NCBI GenBank assembly: GCA_017510305.1
Contig: JAFWNO010000045.1
Coordinates: 1-24,110, forward strand
Source: Candidatus Saccharimonadota bacterium
GTDB lineage: Bacteria; Patescibacteriota; Saccharimonadia; Saccharimonadales; Saccharimonadaceae
Direction: 5' to 3'
DNA: 24,110 nucleotides
The notes below the pieces were generated by a model. It was not told where the DNA came from. It saw nothing but the letters and a program-made list of their open reading frames with translations, and searched no databases. Made by a program: the position numbers and the translations under genes. Shown piece by piece: positions 6,171 through 14,260 of this stretch (its first letter is position 1; each line of letters opens with the position of its first letter).

Positions 6171-8351
6171 ATGCCTAAGTTTGAACTCACAAGTAAATAT
6201 CAGCCGACTGGGGACCAGCCGGAGGCTATTCGTGCTTTGACGGAGGGACTAAAAAACGGCGAGCGCGAACAGACTTTGCTTGGTGTGACTGGCTCTGGCA
6301 AGACTTTTACGATGGCGAATATTATCCAGAATGCGCAGAAGCCGACGCTGATTCTGGCGCACAATAAAACTCTGGCGGCACAGCTTTATTCAGAATTTCG
6401 CGAGTTTTTCCCGAAAAACGAAGTGCATTATTTTGTCTCGTACTTTGATTATTACCAGCCGGAAGCATATATTGCATCAAGCGATACTTACATAGAAAAA
6501 GACTCGGCGATAAATGAGGAAATAGACCGACTGCGCCACGCAGCAACGGTGTCTTTGCTGACGAGGCCAGATACAATTATCGTGGCGAGCGTTTCGTGTA
6601 TTTATGGTATTGGGTCGCCGGATCATTATGCTGAAATGTCATTGTCGCTATTTAAGAGAAACGGCGTGTGGGAGACAGGTAGTATTAGCGACGCCTTCTT
6701 GCGGGAGGGCAAGTCCTCACCCTTGTCGTCTCGGGCACCGGAGTTTCAGCCCGTCGTTACGAGTGAAACTCCTATCGTATTTCCGCTTCGCCGCGTCCCA
6801 AGGGGCGAACGTAAGGAAATAGATCCCGAGACTGACAAGAGTGCGGACTTGCCAACCCCCAGCAATTCCAATGCTAGCCTGTCGCAAACGAACTTCATCG
6901 TGTATCTCGTTGCAATGCAATATCACAGAAACGACCTAGCTTTTGAGCGGGGGAATTTTCGCGTGATGGGCGACACTATAGATTTGTTCCCTGCTAGCGG
7001 CGAGATAGCGTATCGATTTGAATTTGGCTTTGATACTTTGGAAAGTGTGAAAATTATTGACCCGCTGACGGCGAAAATTTTAGAAAAGCCAGAGCAGGTG
7101 CATATCTTCCCAAATACTCACTACGCCACACCAAAAGACCAGCTAGAGCGTGCGCTCACCACCATCCGTGCGGAGTATGACGAGCGGCTGAAATATTTTG
7201 AAAAACATGATAAATTCCTAGAAGCACAGAGGCTTTCCCAGCGGACTAAATATGATTTGGAAATGTTAGAAGAAACTGGCTTTGTGAAAGGTATTGAAAA
7301 TTATTCGCGGCATCTAGACGGGCGCAAGGCGGGCGAGCCGCCAGCCACACTGCTAGACTTTTTCCCGGAAGATTTCTTGCTGATGGTGGATGAATCGCAC
7401 ATGACATTGCCGCAAGTGCGCGGGATGTATAATGGCGACCACGCTCGAAAATTGACTTTGGTGGAATATGGTTTCCGCTTGCCTTCAGCTTTAGATAATC
7501 GGCCACTGACATTTCTGGAGTTTCAGTCGCACATAAAGCAGGCGATATATGTCTCGGCAACGCCGGGCGAATATGAACTATCGCATTCACCAGAACCAGC
7601 ACAACAAGTAATCCGCCCAACGGGACTGCTTGATCCAGAAATTGAAGTACGTGGTAGCGAGGGACAGATTGATGATTTGATGGAGGAAATAGACCGGAGG
7701 ATTGCCAAAAATCAGCGGACTCTGGTGACGACTTTAACGAAGCGGATGGCGGAAGATTTGTCAGACCATTTGAAAGAGCGTGGCGTAAAGACTGCCTATA
7801 TACACTCGGAGATTGATACTTTGGAACGCGGGGATATTTTGCGAGATTTGCGAAATGGCGTGTATGATGTGCTAGTAGGTATTAATCTACTGCGTGAGGG
7901 CTTGGACCTGCCGGAAGTTTCGTTAGTGGCAATTCTGGATGCTGATAAAGAGGGATTTTTGAGATCTGAAAGTGCTCTTATTCAGACAATTGGCCGAGCG
8001 GCGCGCCACGTGGACGGAAAAGTAATAATGTATGCCGACCATATTACAGAAAGTATGGAAAAGGCAATTTCTGAGACAAATCGCCGGCGCGAGATACAGC
8101 AGGAGTATAATGCGAAACATCACATTACGCCACATTCAGTGAAAAAGGATGTGTCTGAAGGCTTGCGGGCGCTGATTCCGGAGAAGGAAAAGGATAATAA
8201 ATTAGATTTGAAGAAGGTGCCAGAGGAAGAGATTCCTTCACTAATTAAAGAACTAACTTCGCAGATGAAGCTGGCGGCAGCGAATCTGGAATTTGAGCAG
8301 GCCGCGGCGCTGCGGGATTTGATTGAAAAAATCAAAGCGGGCGAGAAATAG
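6171..8351 (+). CDS. uvrB: UvrABC excinuclease subunit B, with 70-codon in-frame insertion
   Basis: UvrB is the damage-verifying helicase-like subunit of nucleotide excision repair; it receives DNA from UvrA and recruits UvrC. The order is canonical: Walker A GVTGSGKT (38-45), beta-hairpin [11 protein letters not shown] (about 95), helicase motif DESH (about 407), motif [11 protein letters not shown] (about 605) and the C-terminal UVR domain ([14 protein letters not shown], about 690-722) that binds UvrC. At 726 residues it is about 60-70 longer than usual. The excess lies at about residues 168-238, where [19 protein letters not shown] should run almost directly into [19 protein letters not shown]. 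The extra segment (SDAFLREG..., [26 protein letters not shown]) is polar and low in order-promoting residues. It matches the palindromic element 6674-6883 exactly. No uvrA or uvrC is nearby. Confidence 0.97.
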   Translation: MPKFELTSKYQPTGDQPEAIRALTEGLKNGEREQTLLGVTGSGKTFTMANIIQNAQKPTLILAHNKTLAAQLYSEFREFFPKNEVHYFVSYFDYYQPEAYIASSDTYIEKDSAINEEIDRLRHAATVSLLTRPDTIIVASVSCIYGIGSPDHYAEMSLSLFKRNGVWETGSISDAFLREGKSSPLSSRAPEFQPVVTSETPIVFPLRRVPRGERKEIDPETDKSADLPTPSNSNASLSQTNFIVYLVAMQYHRNDLAFERGNFRVMGDTIDLFPASGEIAYRFEFGFDTLESVKIIDPLTAKILEKPEQVHIFPNTHYATPKDQLERALTTIRAEYDERLKYFEKHDKFLEAQRLSQRTKYDLEMLEETGFVKGIENYSRHLDGRKAGEPPATLLDFFPEDFLLMVDESHMTLPQVRGMYNGDHARKLTLVEYGFRLPSALDNRPLTFLEFQSHIKQAIYVSATPGEYELSHSPEPAQQVIRPTGLLDPEIEVRGSEGQIDDLMEEIDRRIAKNQRTLVTTLTKRMAEDLSDHLKERGVKTAYIHSEIDTLERGDILRDLRNGVYDVLVGINLLREGLDLPEVSLVAILDADKEGFLRSESALIQTIGRAARHVDGKVIMYADHITESMEKAISETNRRREIQQEYNAKHHITPHSVKKDVSEGLRALIPEKEKDNKLDLKKVPEEEIPSLIKELTSQMKLAAANLEFEQAAALRDLIEKIKAGEK
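6674..6883. repeat. Palindromic insertion element inside uvrB, 210 bp
   Basis: A long imperfect palindrome of exactly 70 codons. Pairing arms from outside in: GACAGG (6674-6679)/CCTGTC (6878-6883); GGCAAGTCC (6708-6716)/GGACTTGCC (6845-6853); TTGTC (6723-6727)/GACAA (6834-6838); GTCTCGGG (6728-6735)/CCCGAGAC (6825-6832). Inside are hairpin 1, GGAGTTTCA (6740-6748)/TGAAACTCC (6764-6772), and hairpin 2, built on CTA..TTTCC (6772-6784)/GGAAATAG (6815-6822). The blocks TCTCGGGCACCG, CTATCGTATTT and AAATAGATCCCGAGA are identical to the gatA copy. Block A and block B are 31 nt apart in both copies. uvrB is read in the sense of these blocks. Confidence 0.88.
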
Positions 8352-8366
8352 ACTATAGTGTACGGT

Positions 8367-8379
8367 AAGCCTTCGGCTT
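8367..8379. terminator. Short hairpin between convergent uvrB and LOG genes
   Basis: AAGCC-TTC-GGCTT, 15 nt after the uvrB stop and 14 nt after the LOG stop. The stem is only 5 bp and no strong T-run follows on either strand, so terminator function is weakly supported. Confidence 0.4.
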
Positions 8380-8392
8380 TCTGTCCAGCTTA

Positions 8393-9106
8393 TTATAGTG
8401 TCCGGTCGTAGATGTTTTCGCCGACTTTTGTGTGGCCGACTTTTTCGGCGGCGCGGATGATGTCGGTGACATCATCGGTAACTTTAAATAATTTAGTGTC
8501 GCCGTAATTAATCATTTTTTCTTTTAACATTTTGCCGATGAAGCGGTCTAAGCCGCGCCAATAACTTTTGCCGTAGAGAAAGACTGGCATGCGTGGCATC
8601 TTGCCCTCTTGCATGAGGACTAATACTTCGGTAAGCTCATCCATTGTGCCAAAGCCACCTGGAAAAAAGGCATAGGTCTTAGAAGACATCGTAAGCATCA
8701 CCCGGCGGGAGAAAAAGTAGCGAAATTCTAAAGTGTCGGTAAGGTAAGGATTAGTATCTTGCTCGTCTGGGAGCTGGATATTGAGGCCGATGGAGCGGCC
8801 GCCGTATTCGTAGGCGCCGCGATTAGCTGCCTCCATAATGCCTGGCCCACCGCCAGTAATAACGGCATGGCCATTTTGCGCCAGTAGATTACCTAGCTTT
8901 CTAGCAGCCTTATAATATTTATTATCCTCGTGAACACGAGCAGAACCATAGACCGTAACGCCTTGAGGATAAGTGCGAACGAGCTTTAGTCCGCGACCGA
9001 GATCTGCGGCATAGCGGACAGCACGCTCGCGGTCTGCATCAGGGATGTTTCGAAAATCTTTGGCCATCCTTTTGATAATTTCATCTAATGATAAATCAGT
9101 ATTCAT
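8393..9106 (-). CDS. LOG-family protein (nucleoside monophosphate phosphoribohydrolase-like)
   Basis: LOG-family enzymes hydrolyse the N-glycosidic bond of AMP or cytokinin nucleotides, giving base plus ribose 5-phosphate. About 237 residues from ATG 9106, chosen because GAAAGGATAAA sits just upstream; the open frame extends to 9184 but overlaps pfkB. Family motifs are present: the Rossmann GGGPGIMEAANRGA and the signature PGGFGTMDELTEVL with the catalytic Glu; an Arg-rich RYFFSRRVM lies between. It is the last gene of the gapA-rpiB-rpe-pfkB-LOG operon, 10 nt after the pfkB stop. In that setting a ribose-5-phosphate-producing activity would feed RpiB directly. The family is certain; the exact nucleotide substrate is inferred. 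Confidence 0.9.
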   Translation of the reverse strand: MNTDLSLDEIIKRMAKDFRNIPDADRERAVRYAADLGRGLKLVRTYPQGVTVYGSARVHEDNKYYKAARKLGNLLAQNGHAVITGGGPGIMEAANRGAYEYGGRSIGLNIQLPDEQDTNPYLTDTLEFRYFFSRRVMLTMSSKTYAFFPGGFGTMDELTEVLVLMQEGKMPRMPVFLYGKSYWRGLDRFIGKMLKEKMINYGDTKLFKVTDDVTDIIRAAEKVGHTKVGENIYDRTL

Positions 9107-9116
9107 TTTATCCTTT

Positions 9117-10079
9117 CTATATTTTCTGAATTGGCATGGGATGTAATTTTTCTTTGCCGGTGAGGATGCCGCGCTTGGCGCCAAGTTTATTGACTACAGA
9201 GGTAGAATTGGCAGAAGCAAAAATTAAAGAGCTTCGGAAAGATTTGCCCGCAGCGTAATGGGCGAGAAAGCCAGAGCCAAAGGCATCGCCGGCGCCAGTA
9301 GTGTCGCGAACAGGAATATCTTCATAAATGCCAAAGCGATAAGTATCGGTGCCATCCGTCGCAATCGCACCCATCGAGCCAACGGTAATAATACAGGTCG
9401 AGACATAATTAGACAGGTGCGATAATAATTCTGCCAAGACTTGGCCGGGGACGAGCTGGGCGGCCTCGACTTTGTTAAGCAAGAGAATATCTACATCTTC
9501 GAGTAGGCCCAGCAATTTCTTTTGCTCGATGATTTCGTTCTTACCCGGATTAAACATAATTTTACAGCCGAGAGATTTTGCCTTTTCAAAGAAACGAAGG
9601 AGGGTATCCATATCGCCACGAAGCGAGGTGACATAGAGCCAATCTGGGCGAATCTGGTCTAGGACATTCTCATCTAGATTATGAAACTCAGCTGAGGCGC
9701 CACGGTGGGTAAGAATAGTGCGCTCGCCAGTTTTAACATCAAGCATCACTACGGAACAGCCGGTATTAACTCGTGGTAAGATATTTACAAAAGTATTATC
9801 AATCCCCTCTCGGTCTAGGCATTCTAGGACAGCCTCGCCAGCCATATCGTGGCCAATATTGCCAAGGAAAATTGCCTGATGGCCATGCCGCGCAAAAGAC
9901 ACGGCAGAATTGGTGCCACCACCGCCAACTTCGTAGGACATTCTATCAATATCAATTTTACTGCCAATCACGACCCTACTAAAAATAGTTTCGCTGCCGA
10001 CTTTTGCCCCGACAAAATCGTCGCGGTCTATAAGATAAATATCTTGAAGGGCAGAGCCAAGAGAAACGATGCGTGCCAT
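9117..10079 (-). CDS. PfkB-family carbohydrate/nucleoside kinase
   Basis: A 320-residue ribokinase-like kinase that transfers ATP phosphate to a sugar or nucleoside hydroxyl. Seen in order: substrate-side GGGGTNSA (52-59), GNIGHDMAGE, the NxxE Mg motif LNKVEA (about 202-205) and the C-terminal PfkB signature DTTGAGDAFGSGF with catalytic Asp about 265 and the anion hole before it. The substrate cannot be fixed by eye; ribokinase, adenosine/nucleoside kinase and fructokinase all share these motifs. The ATG overlaps the rpe stop (TAATG), so the genes are translationally coupled. Between rpe and a LOG gene, a nucleoside kinase role would make sense: it would make the nucleotide that LOG splits. 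That is inference. Confidence 0.88.
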   Translation of the reverse strand: MARIVSLGSALQDIYLIDRDDFVGAKVGSETIFSRVVIGSKIDIDRMSYEVGGGGTNSAVSFARHGHQAIFLGNIGHDMAGEAVLECLDREGIDNTFVNILPRVNTGCSVVMLDVKTGERTILTHRGASAEFHNLDENVLDQIRPDWLYVTSLRGDMDTLLRFFEKAKSLGCKIMFNPGKNEIIEQKKLLGLLEDVDILLLNKVEAAQLVPGQVLAELLSHLSNYVSTCIITVGSMGAIATDGTDTYRFGIYEDIPVRDTTGAGDAFGSGFLAHYAAGKSFRSSLIFASANSTSVVNKLGAKRGILTGKEKLHPMPIQKI

Positions 10080-10726
10080 TATAAAACCACTCCTCTTTTA
10101 TCCAAATCTTCAACAAGTGCTTGGTAGGCTGCGGCCGGATCTTCTGCTTGGGAAATGGCACTGCCGACATCAATAACGTCAATACCACATTGGGCGAGAG
10201 TGCGAGCATTTTTGAGATTGGCGCCGCCGTCCCAGCCGATTTCTACACTATCTTTGATGCTTCTGATAATTGGGACTTTTTCGGTCTGGAGTAAGTCGGC
10301 AGTGCCGCCCTGCTGGCCGAGATTGCCGGAAAAGATCAGAACATGGTCGACTTTTTCTATTAGTGCACGGACATCGCCTGGGTAAGTTTCTTTCAGGAGT
10401 GCTAGGCCAGTCTTAATACCAGCGTTTGCTACTTGATCTAGAATAGGGTTTAAATCTTCGTTGGCCTCAGCGTGAAAAATACAAAGGCTAGGTTTTAATT
10501 CTAGAATGCGGGCGAGATGCTCGGATGGGCGAAGGACTAGCATATGCAAGTCAATATTTAGACCCTCTGGCCAGCGGATAGCCTGCAAAGGCAAAGTGGC
10601 AGTGGGAGTAAACTCGCCATCAGCAACATCTATTTGAATACGCTTGGTAAAATTAGGATAAGTAGTAAGCTCTGTCTGGTAGACATTTGGATCGTTAGTT
10701 AAAACTGCGGGGACGATACTAGCCAT
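10079..10726 (-). CDS. rpe: Ribulose-phosphate 3-epimerase-like protein
   Basis: Rpe interconverts ribulose 5-phosphate and xylulose 5-phosphate on a TIM barrel. About 215 residues from ATG 10726, which is preceded by GAGGAGGAAATAT; an upstream in-frame ATG at 10741 lacks a site. Motifs: MASIVPAVL strand 1, QIDVADGEF, DLHMLV, FHAEA, and a phosphate-binding end GWDGGAN plus DVGSAI. In classic Rpe the second motif is HxDxMDG; here the first metal-ligand His is Gln (Q31, D33), while His in DLHMLV and Asp in GWDGG are kept. Activity may therefore be altered, or the substrate may be another ketose phosphate. It overlaps the rpiB end by 8 nt. Confidence 0.82.
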   Translation of the reverse strand: MASIVPAVLTNDPNVYQTELTTYPNFTKRIQIDVADGEFTPTATLPLQAIRWPEGLNIDLHMLVLRPSEHLARILELKPSLCIFHAEANEDLNPILDQVANAGIKTGLALLKETYPGDVRALIEKVDHVLIFSGNLGQQGGTADLLQTEKVPIIRSIKDSVEIGWDGGANLKNARTLAQCGIDVIDVGSAISQAEDPAAAYQALVEDLDKRGVVL

Positions 10727-11177
10727 ATATTTCCTCCTCATCTAAGCGACGAGTGCGGCGGATGTAACGCTCTTTTGGCAAAAAATGCGTAGTGACAAAC
10801 ACTGCCACAATTTTATTGATATCGCTGGTTTTAGTATAATCGGCAGATAGGCATAAAACATTGGCATTGTCATGCTCGCGGCCCTGCTTGGTGATCCTCT
10901 CGTCGTAGCCATAGATGGCACGCACACCTTTGAAACGGTTAGCCTGAATACAGACGCCTTGAGCAGAGCCACAGATAAGGATGCCGAGGCTATCTCTATT
11001 TTCCCTAATAGAGCGAGCCATCATGATGGCGGCATCGTTGAAATCATCGTCAGGCTGGAGTGTGGACGGCCCGAGGTCGATAACGTCAAAGCCGAGATTG
11101 GTATTCTTAAGTAGGCCAACGAGGCGTTGCTTTTCGGCAAAGCCACGATGGTCTGAACTTAAGAATAATCTAGGCAC
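10719..11177 (-). CDS. rpiB: Ribose-5-phosphate isomerase B
   Basis: RpiB interconverts ribose 5-phosphate and ribulose 5-phosphate. The 152-residue product is normal RpiB/LacAB length. Visible: N-terminal LSSDHRGFA with the DH pair (D9, H10), the active-site loop ICGSAQGVCIQANRFKGVRA with C69 as the usual catalytic Cys, and the phosphate-site REHDNANVLCLSADY. The start is GTG 11177, 6 nt after the gapA stop. Its last codons contain the Shine-Dalgarno and ATG of rpe, so the two are coupled. Allose-6-phosphate isomerase is the main alternative in this family, but the rpe neighbour favours the pentose role. Confidence 0.92.
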   Translation of the reverse strand: MPRLFLSSDHRGFAEKQRLVGLLKNTNLGFDVIDLGPSTLQPDDDFNDAAIMMARSIRENRDSLGILICGSAQGVCIQANRFKGVRAIYGYDERITKQGREHDNANVLCLSADYTKTSDINKIVAVFVTTHFLPKERYIRRTRRLDEEEIYG

Positions 11178-11183
11178 CTTTTA

Positions 11184-12188
11184 TTAGATTCCTTTCCCAA
11201 AATCGGCGGATAATTCTACTAGGCGATTGAAATAGCCCCACTCATTATCATACCAAGCAACGATTTTAATCATATTGCCACCGACGACATCCGTAAGTGG
11301 CAAGTCGATAATGGCAGAGTGAGAATTGCCACGAAAATCTATGGATACCAATTCGTCATGAGAAACGTCTACGATGCCTTCATAATACGGCTCTTTGGCG
11401 GCCTGCTCGAAGACGGCATTTAATTCCTCTTTGGTGACATTACGCTTTAAAATAGCAGTAATATCGGCAATGGAAACTACAGGGGAAGGCACGCGGATAG
11501 ACAAGCCATTGAAACGGTCTTTAAGGGTAGGGATGGTAAGAGCGGCAGCCTTGGAAGCGCCGGTGGTAGTCGGGACGATATTCTCGGCGGCAGCGCGAGC
11601 CTCTCTTAAATCCTTAGCTGGAGCATCTTGGAGGCGCTGTGAAGCAGTGTAGGAATGGACGGTAGTCATCATGGCCTTGTCAATACCGAAGCTATCCTCC
11701 AATATGCGCATAACAGGGGCGATACAGTTAGTAGTGCAGGAAGCATTGGAAAGGATTTCGTCCTCTGGGGCGATAATTTCCTCGTTAACTCCAAGCACGA
11801 CAGTCTTCGCGCCCTCACCCTTAGCCGGGGCAGAGATAACAACTTTTCTAGCGCCAGCATTAATATGTGCACGAGCAGCGGCTGGGTCAGTAAAGAAGCC
11901 AGTACACTCAATTACGACATCCACACCTAGGTCACGCCACGGCAAATTAGCTGGATCCTTCTCGCTGAAGACACGGACTGGGTGCCCGTCAACAACAATA
12001 TTTTCATCATCATACTCTACCGTATGATTATATGTGCCATACGAAGAATCGTGCTTTAAGAGGTGGGCTAATGTTCTTGTGTCGGTAAGATCATTTAGGG
12101 CCACCACTTCTAAATCGCGACGCTCGTAGGCAATTTTAAAGGCGTTACGGCCAATGCGGCCAAAGCCATTAATTGCTACTTTTACCAT
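11184..12188 (-). CDS. gapA: Glyceraldehyde-3-phosphate dehydrogenase
   Basis: GAPDH oxidises glyceraldehyde 3-phosphate with NAD and phosphate to 1,3-bisphosphoglycerate. The 334-residue protein has the full family layout: NAD-fold INGFGRIGRNAF (7-18), LNDLTD with Asp33 pointing to NAD rather than NADP, the catalytic SNASCTTNC (Cys151), the catalytic His in TTVHSYT, and the terminal VAWYDNEWGY. A strong AGGAGG precedes the ATG. It is the first gene of the operon gapA-rpiB-rpe-pfkB-LOG and has its own promoter at 12225-12254. Identity is secure. Confidence 0.98.
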   Translation of the reverse strand: MVKVAINGFGRIGRNAFKIAYERRDLEVVALNDLTDTRTLAHLLKHDSSYGTYNHTVEYDDENIVVDGHPVRVFSEKDPANLPWRDLGVDVVIECTGFFTDPAAARAHINAGARKVVISAPAKGEGAKTVVLGVNEEIIAPEDEILSNASCTTNCIAPVMRILEDSFGIDKAMMTTVHSYTASQRLQDAPAKDLREARAAAENIVPTTTGASKAAALTIPTLKDRFNGLSIRVPSPVVSIADITAILKRNVTKEELNAVFEQAAKEPYYEGIVDVSHDELVSIDFRGNSHSAIIDLPLTDVVGGNMIKIVAWYDNEWGYFNRLVELSADFGKGI

Positions 12189-12224
12189 TTTTTCCTCCTA
12201 AATCTACAAAATATACTTGTTATA

Positions 12225-12254
12225 ATTATAGCACAAGTAGTATAGAATAAGCAA
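12225..12254 (-). promoter_or_regulatory. Promoter of the gapA operon
   Basis: TGCTATAAT (12233-12225) with a possible -35 TTGCTT (12254-12249) 18 nt upstream. The predicted leader is about 30 nt and ends in AGGAGG before gapA. It lies just downstream of the flotillin terminator. Confidence 0.7.
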
Positions 12255-12261
12255 TATTTTT

Positions 12262-12290
12262 TATAAAAAACTCCCCCAAATTGGGGGAGT
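12262..12290 (-). terminator. Intrinsic terminator of the flotillin gene
   Basis: Perfect palindrome ACTCCCCC-AAATT-GGGGGAGT (12290-12270 on the minus strand), followed by TTTTTTAT on that strand. Confidence 0.9.
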
Positions 12291-12308
12291 ATTGCTTTTT
12301 TGCTGCAA

Positions 12309-14099
12309 CTAACTACTTAATATGTAGCCCTTAAGAGTATTATCGGCAGAATCCGTATCATCATTTGCAGAATCTACATCATCAGGAATGTCTTCCGCAG
12401 TATCAGAGATATTAGAGTTATCCGATTCGTATTTAGCGGCATTATCATTTGAGCTATTAAGAGCACCCTGTGCAGAGCTTAATAATTGGCCAATGGTCTC
12501 ACCAAGATTACCGCCATTTAAAGCTTCGTTGGATACTTCAACCTGCTTTAAAAGCTCGGGTAAACTACCAAGGATATTGGAAAAAACATTGCCGTTGCCG
12601 GCTTTACTAGAACCGCCCATATCGATGAACTGAGCGTTTTTACCGATGTCTGCCATAACGGTAGCCACATTAGTGGCAATCTGAATGCGAGCGTTTGCCT
12701 CAATCTCCAGCTGCTGAATACGGAAGTTGACACCTTCATTAGCTGCACGGGCTTTCGCAAGCTCCATTTCTGCCTTAGCATTAGCCAAACCTTTAGCTTC
12801 GATTGCAGCTGCCTCGGCCTCGCCGATAGCCCTAATCTTTTCTGCTTCAGCCCTACCAGTTTCAGCAGTATAGTTAGCATCGGCTTCGGCTTCGCGCTTT
12901 TTAGCCTCAGCTTTACCTTCAGCATCAGTAATAGCCGCATCCTTATCACCCTGCGCCTTCGTGCGGGCAACATTGGCCTCGGCCTCGGCAAAGATCTCTC
13001 TTTGACGAGCCTCGCCTTCTTTTCTGATAATCTCAGTGGCTTTGGCCGTCTCGGCCTCAGTTTTGGCAACTTCTTGCTCTTCTTTTTTAGCAAGGTTCTC
13101 CTGGCGTTTCTTTTCGACTTCTACCGCACCTTCTAGAGTTGCAATTTCTCTATTCTTCTGAGCCTGAGCAACCTTCTGAGCATTATTCGCCTCGACGTTC
13201 TTTTGCTCTGTCTCAATCTTGAAATCAGCTTTCTTGATGTCAGTAGTTTTTTGCTGCTCCGCGGTAGCCACTTCCGCATCAAGCTCTGCAATCTTAGCAT
13301 CTTTATCGGTAGTAGCTGTCTTCTTACGAATCTCAAAGCTATTTTCTGCCTTGATATTCTCAGCCTGGCGATGAGTCTCCTCGCGATCTTTAGCGGCAAT
13401 ATCGTGATAATAAGTGGAATCCTTAGCATCACGAACTTCCTGGATGAACGGGCGAACAGTGTAGCCTAATTCCGAGATAGTATCGGAAATATTCTTACGA
13501 ACTTTGTCATCCAATTCATCCTTGCCAATCATAGCCTCGAGTGGCGTCATCTGGGAGATAACCGCACGCATACCACCAGCAACGATGTCCTTCAGGATTT
13601 CTTCAATCTCTTGCTCATTCTTGTCTAAGAATTGGCGAATTGCCGACTGAAGCTCTTCCATCCGATCCGAGTTCGGACTATAGGAGAATCCCCAATCGAT
13701 GTCGATTTCGACACCGGTCTTAGTCTTCATAGTATCTCCATCCTTACTGGTTTTGTGAACGCAGATATCAAAGCGTTTTGCCCTTTGAATTACCGGAATA
13801 ACGATTGCTGCGCCAGCCACTTTAATAGTCGGAACTTCCACCTCGACTTCTTCGAAAGTCGGCTTCAAAATAGTTGCAGTTTCATCCTTACCGGTTTCCT
13901 CGTTATGGACTGTTGTCTCTACCTGTTGGTACCTCTTTACTTTTTTGCGAACTTTTTTAGTGGCACCTACGCCAGTAACAACAAGCACTTCGTTACCATT
14001 TACTACTTTGACCATACTAAACAGCAAAGCAATAATGACTACTACGCCAATAACTATCGGCAACAACGGGCTACTTAAAATACTGAATAAAATTTCCAT
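12309..14099 (-). CDS. Flotillin/SPFH-domain membrane protein
   Basis: About 596 residues from ATG 14099, which follows AAGGAGGAGGGATAAA; the open frame reaches 14150 but lacks a site there. One N-terminal membrane helix (residues 8-28, LLPIVIGVVVIIALLFSMV) precedes an SPFH/PHB domain (residues about 30-240: NGNEVLVVTG, VPTIKVAGAAIVIPVIQRAKRFD, GVEIDIDWGFSY, GGMRAVISQMTPLE, LGYTVRPFIQEV). Then comes a long Ala/Glu/Lys-rich coiled coil (about 250-480) and a low-complexity Asp/Ser/Asn-rich acidic tail. A charged insertion (KKVRKKVKRYQQVETT... to TFEEVEVEV) enlarges the first SPFH strands. Flotillins scaffold membrane microdomains; the partner here is unknown. The coiled coil explains long spurious frames on the same strand. 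It is a single-gene unit with its own promoter and terminator. Confidence 0.9.
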   Translation of the reverse strand: MEILFSILSSPLLPIVIGVVVIIALLFSMVKVVNGNEVLVVTGVGATKKVRKKVKRYQQVETTVHNEETGKDETATILKPTFEEVEVEVPTIKVAGAAIVIPVIQRAKRFDICVHKTSKDGDTMKTKTGVEIDIDWGFSYSPNSDRMEELQSAIRQFLDKNEQEIEEILKDIVAGGMRAVISQMTPLEAMIGKDELDDKVRKNISDTISELGYTVRPFIQEVRDAKDSTYYHDIAAKDREETHRQAENIKAENSFEIRKKTATTDKDAKIAELDAEVATAEQQKTTDIKKADFKIETEQKNVEANNAQKVAQAQKNREIATLEGAVEVEKKRQENLAKKEEQEVAKTEAETAKATEIIRKEGEARQREIFAEAEANVARTKAQGDKDAAITDAEGKAEAKKREAEADANYTAETGRAEAEKIRAIGEAEAAAIEAKGLANAKAEMELAKARAANEGVNFRIQQLEIEANARIQIATNVATVMADIGKNAQFIDMGGSSKAGNGNVFSNILGSLPELLKQVEVSNEALNGGNLGETIGQLLSSAQGALNSSNDNAAKYESDNSNISDTAEDIPDDVDSANDDTDSADNTLKGYILSS

Positions 14100-14151
14100 T
14101 TTATCCCTCCTCCTTAATGGATGATGGCTCATACAAATAATTAGCAACAAA

Positions 14152-14166
14152 ATATAAATGTACGAA
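14152..14166 (-). promoter_or_regulatory. Leader motif TTCGTACATTTATAT (flotillin gene)
   Basis: A 15-nt motif in the 5'-UTR, 52 nt before the ATG, identical to the motif in the leader of the gene at 16444. With flanking TAG, 18 of 19 bases match. Confidence 0.5.
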
Positions 14167-14189
14167 CCTATTAAAAAGTTATCGTGTCT

Positions 14190-14218
14190 ATTATATCATA
14201 TTCTTTGTAAATTCGCAA
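14190..14218 (-). promoter_or_regulatory. Promoter of the flotillin gene
   Basis: TGATATAAT (14198-14190) with -35 TTGCGA (14218-14213) at 17-nt spacing. The predicted leader is about 84 nt, unusually long for this window. The -35 lies beside the rpsG terminator. Confidence 0.75.
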
Positions 14219-14220
14219 GA

Positions 14221-14251
14221 AAAATCGCCCAGATTGGGCGGTTTTTCTTTT
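14221..14251. terminator. Intrinsic terminator after rpsG
   Basis: CGCCC (14226-14230)/GGGCG (14236-14240) with loop AGATT, flanked by A-rich and T-rich tracts on both sides (AAAAAT...GGTTTTTC), so it can work in both directions. It separates the str operon from the flotillin promoter. Confidence 0.85.
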
Positions 14252-14260
14252 TCAAAGTGA

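Noticed and set aside
6674..6883. uvrB insertion as a sequencing error or frameshift
   Set aside because: The frame is intact on both sides, the length is exactly 210 nt, and a related element is present in gatA.
8352..8406. Direct repeat TATAGTGTACGGT / TATAGTGTCCGGT around the uvrB-LOG junction
   Set aside because: It is short, one copy overlaps LOG coding sequence, and it could be chance in a 41-bp gap.
9107..9184. Longer LOG start
   Set aside because: It would overlap the pfkB 3' end by 68 nt, and a good Shine-Dalgarno precedes ATG 9106.
12548..13432. Long alternative-frame reading frames inside the flotillin coiled coil
   Set aside because: They are frame shadows of a Lys/Glu/Ala repeat, giving Arg/Leu/Lys-rich low-complexity translations.
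14100..14150. Longer flotillin start
   Set aside because: The strong GGAGGAGGG site lies just before ATG 14099; the extra residues lie in the leader.
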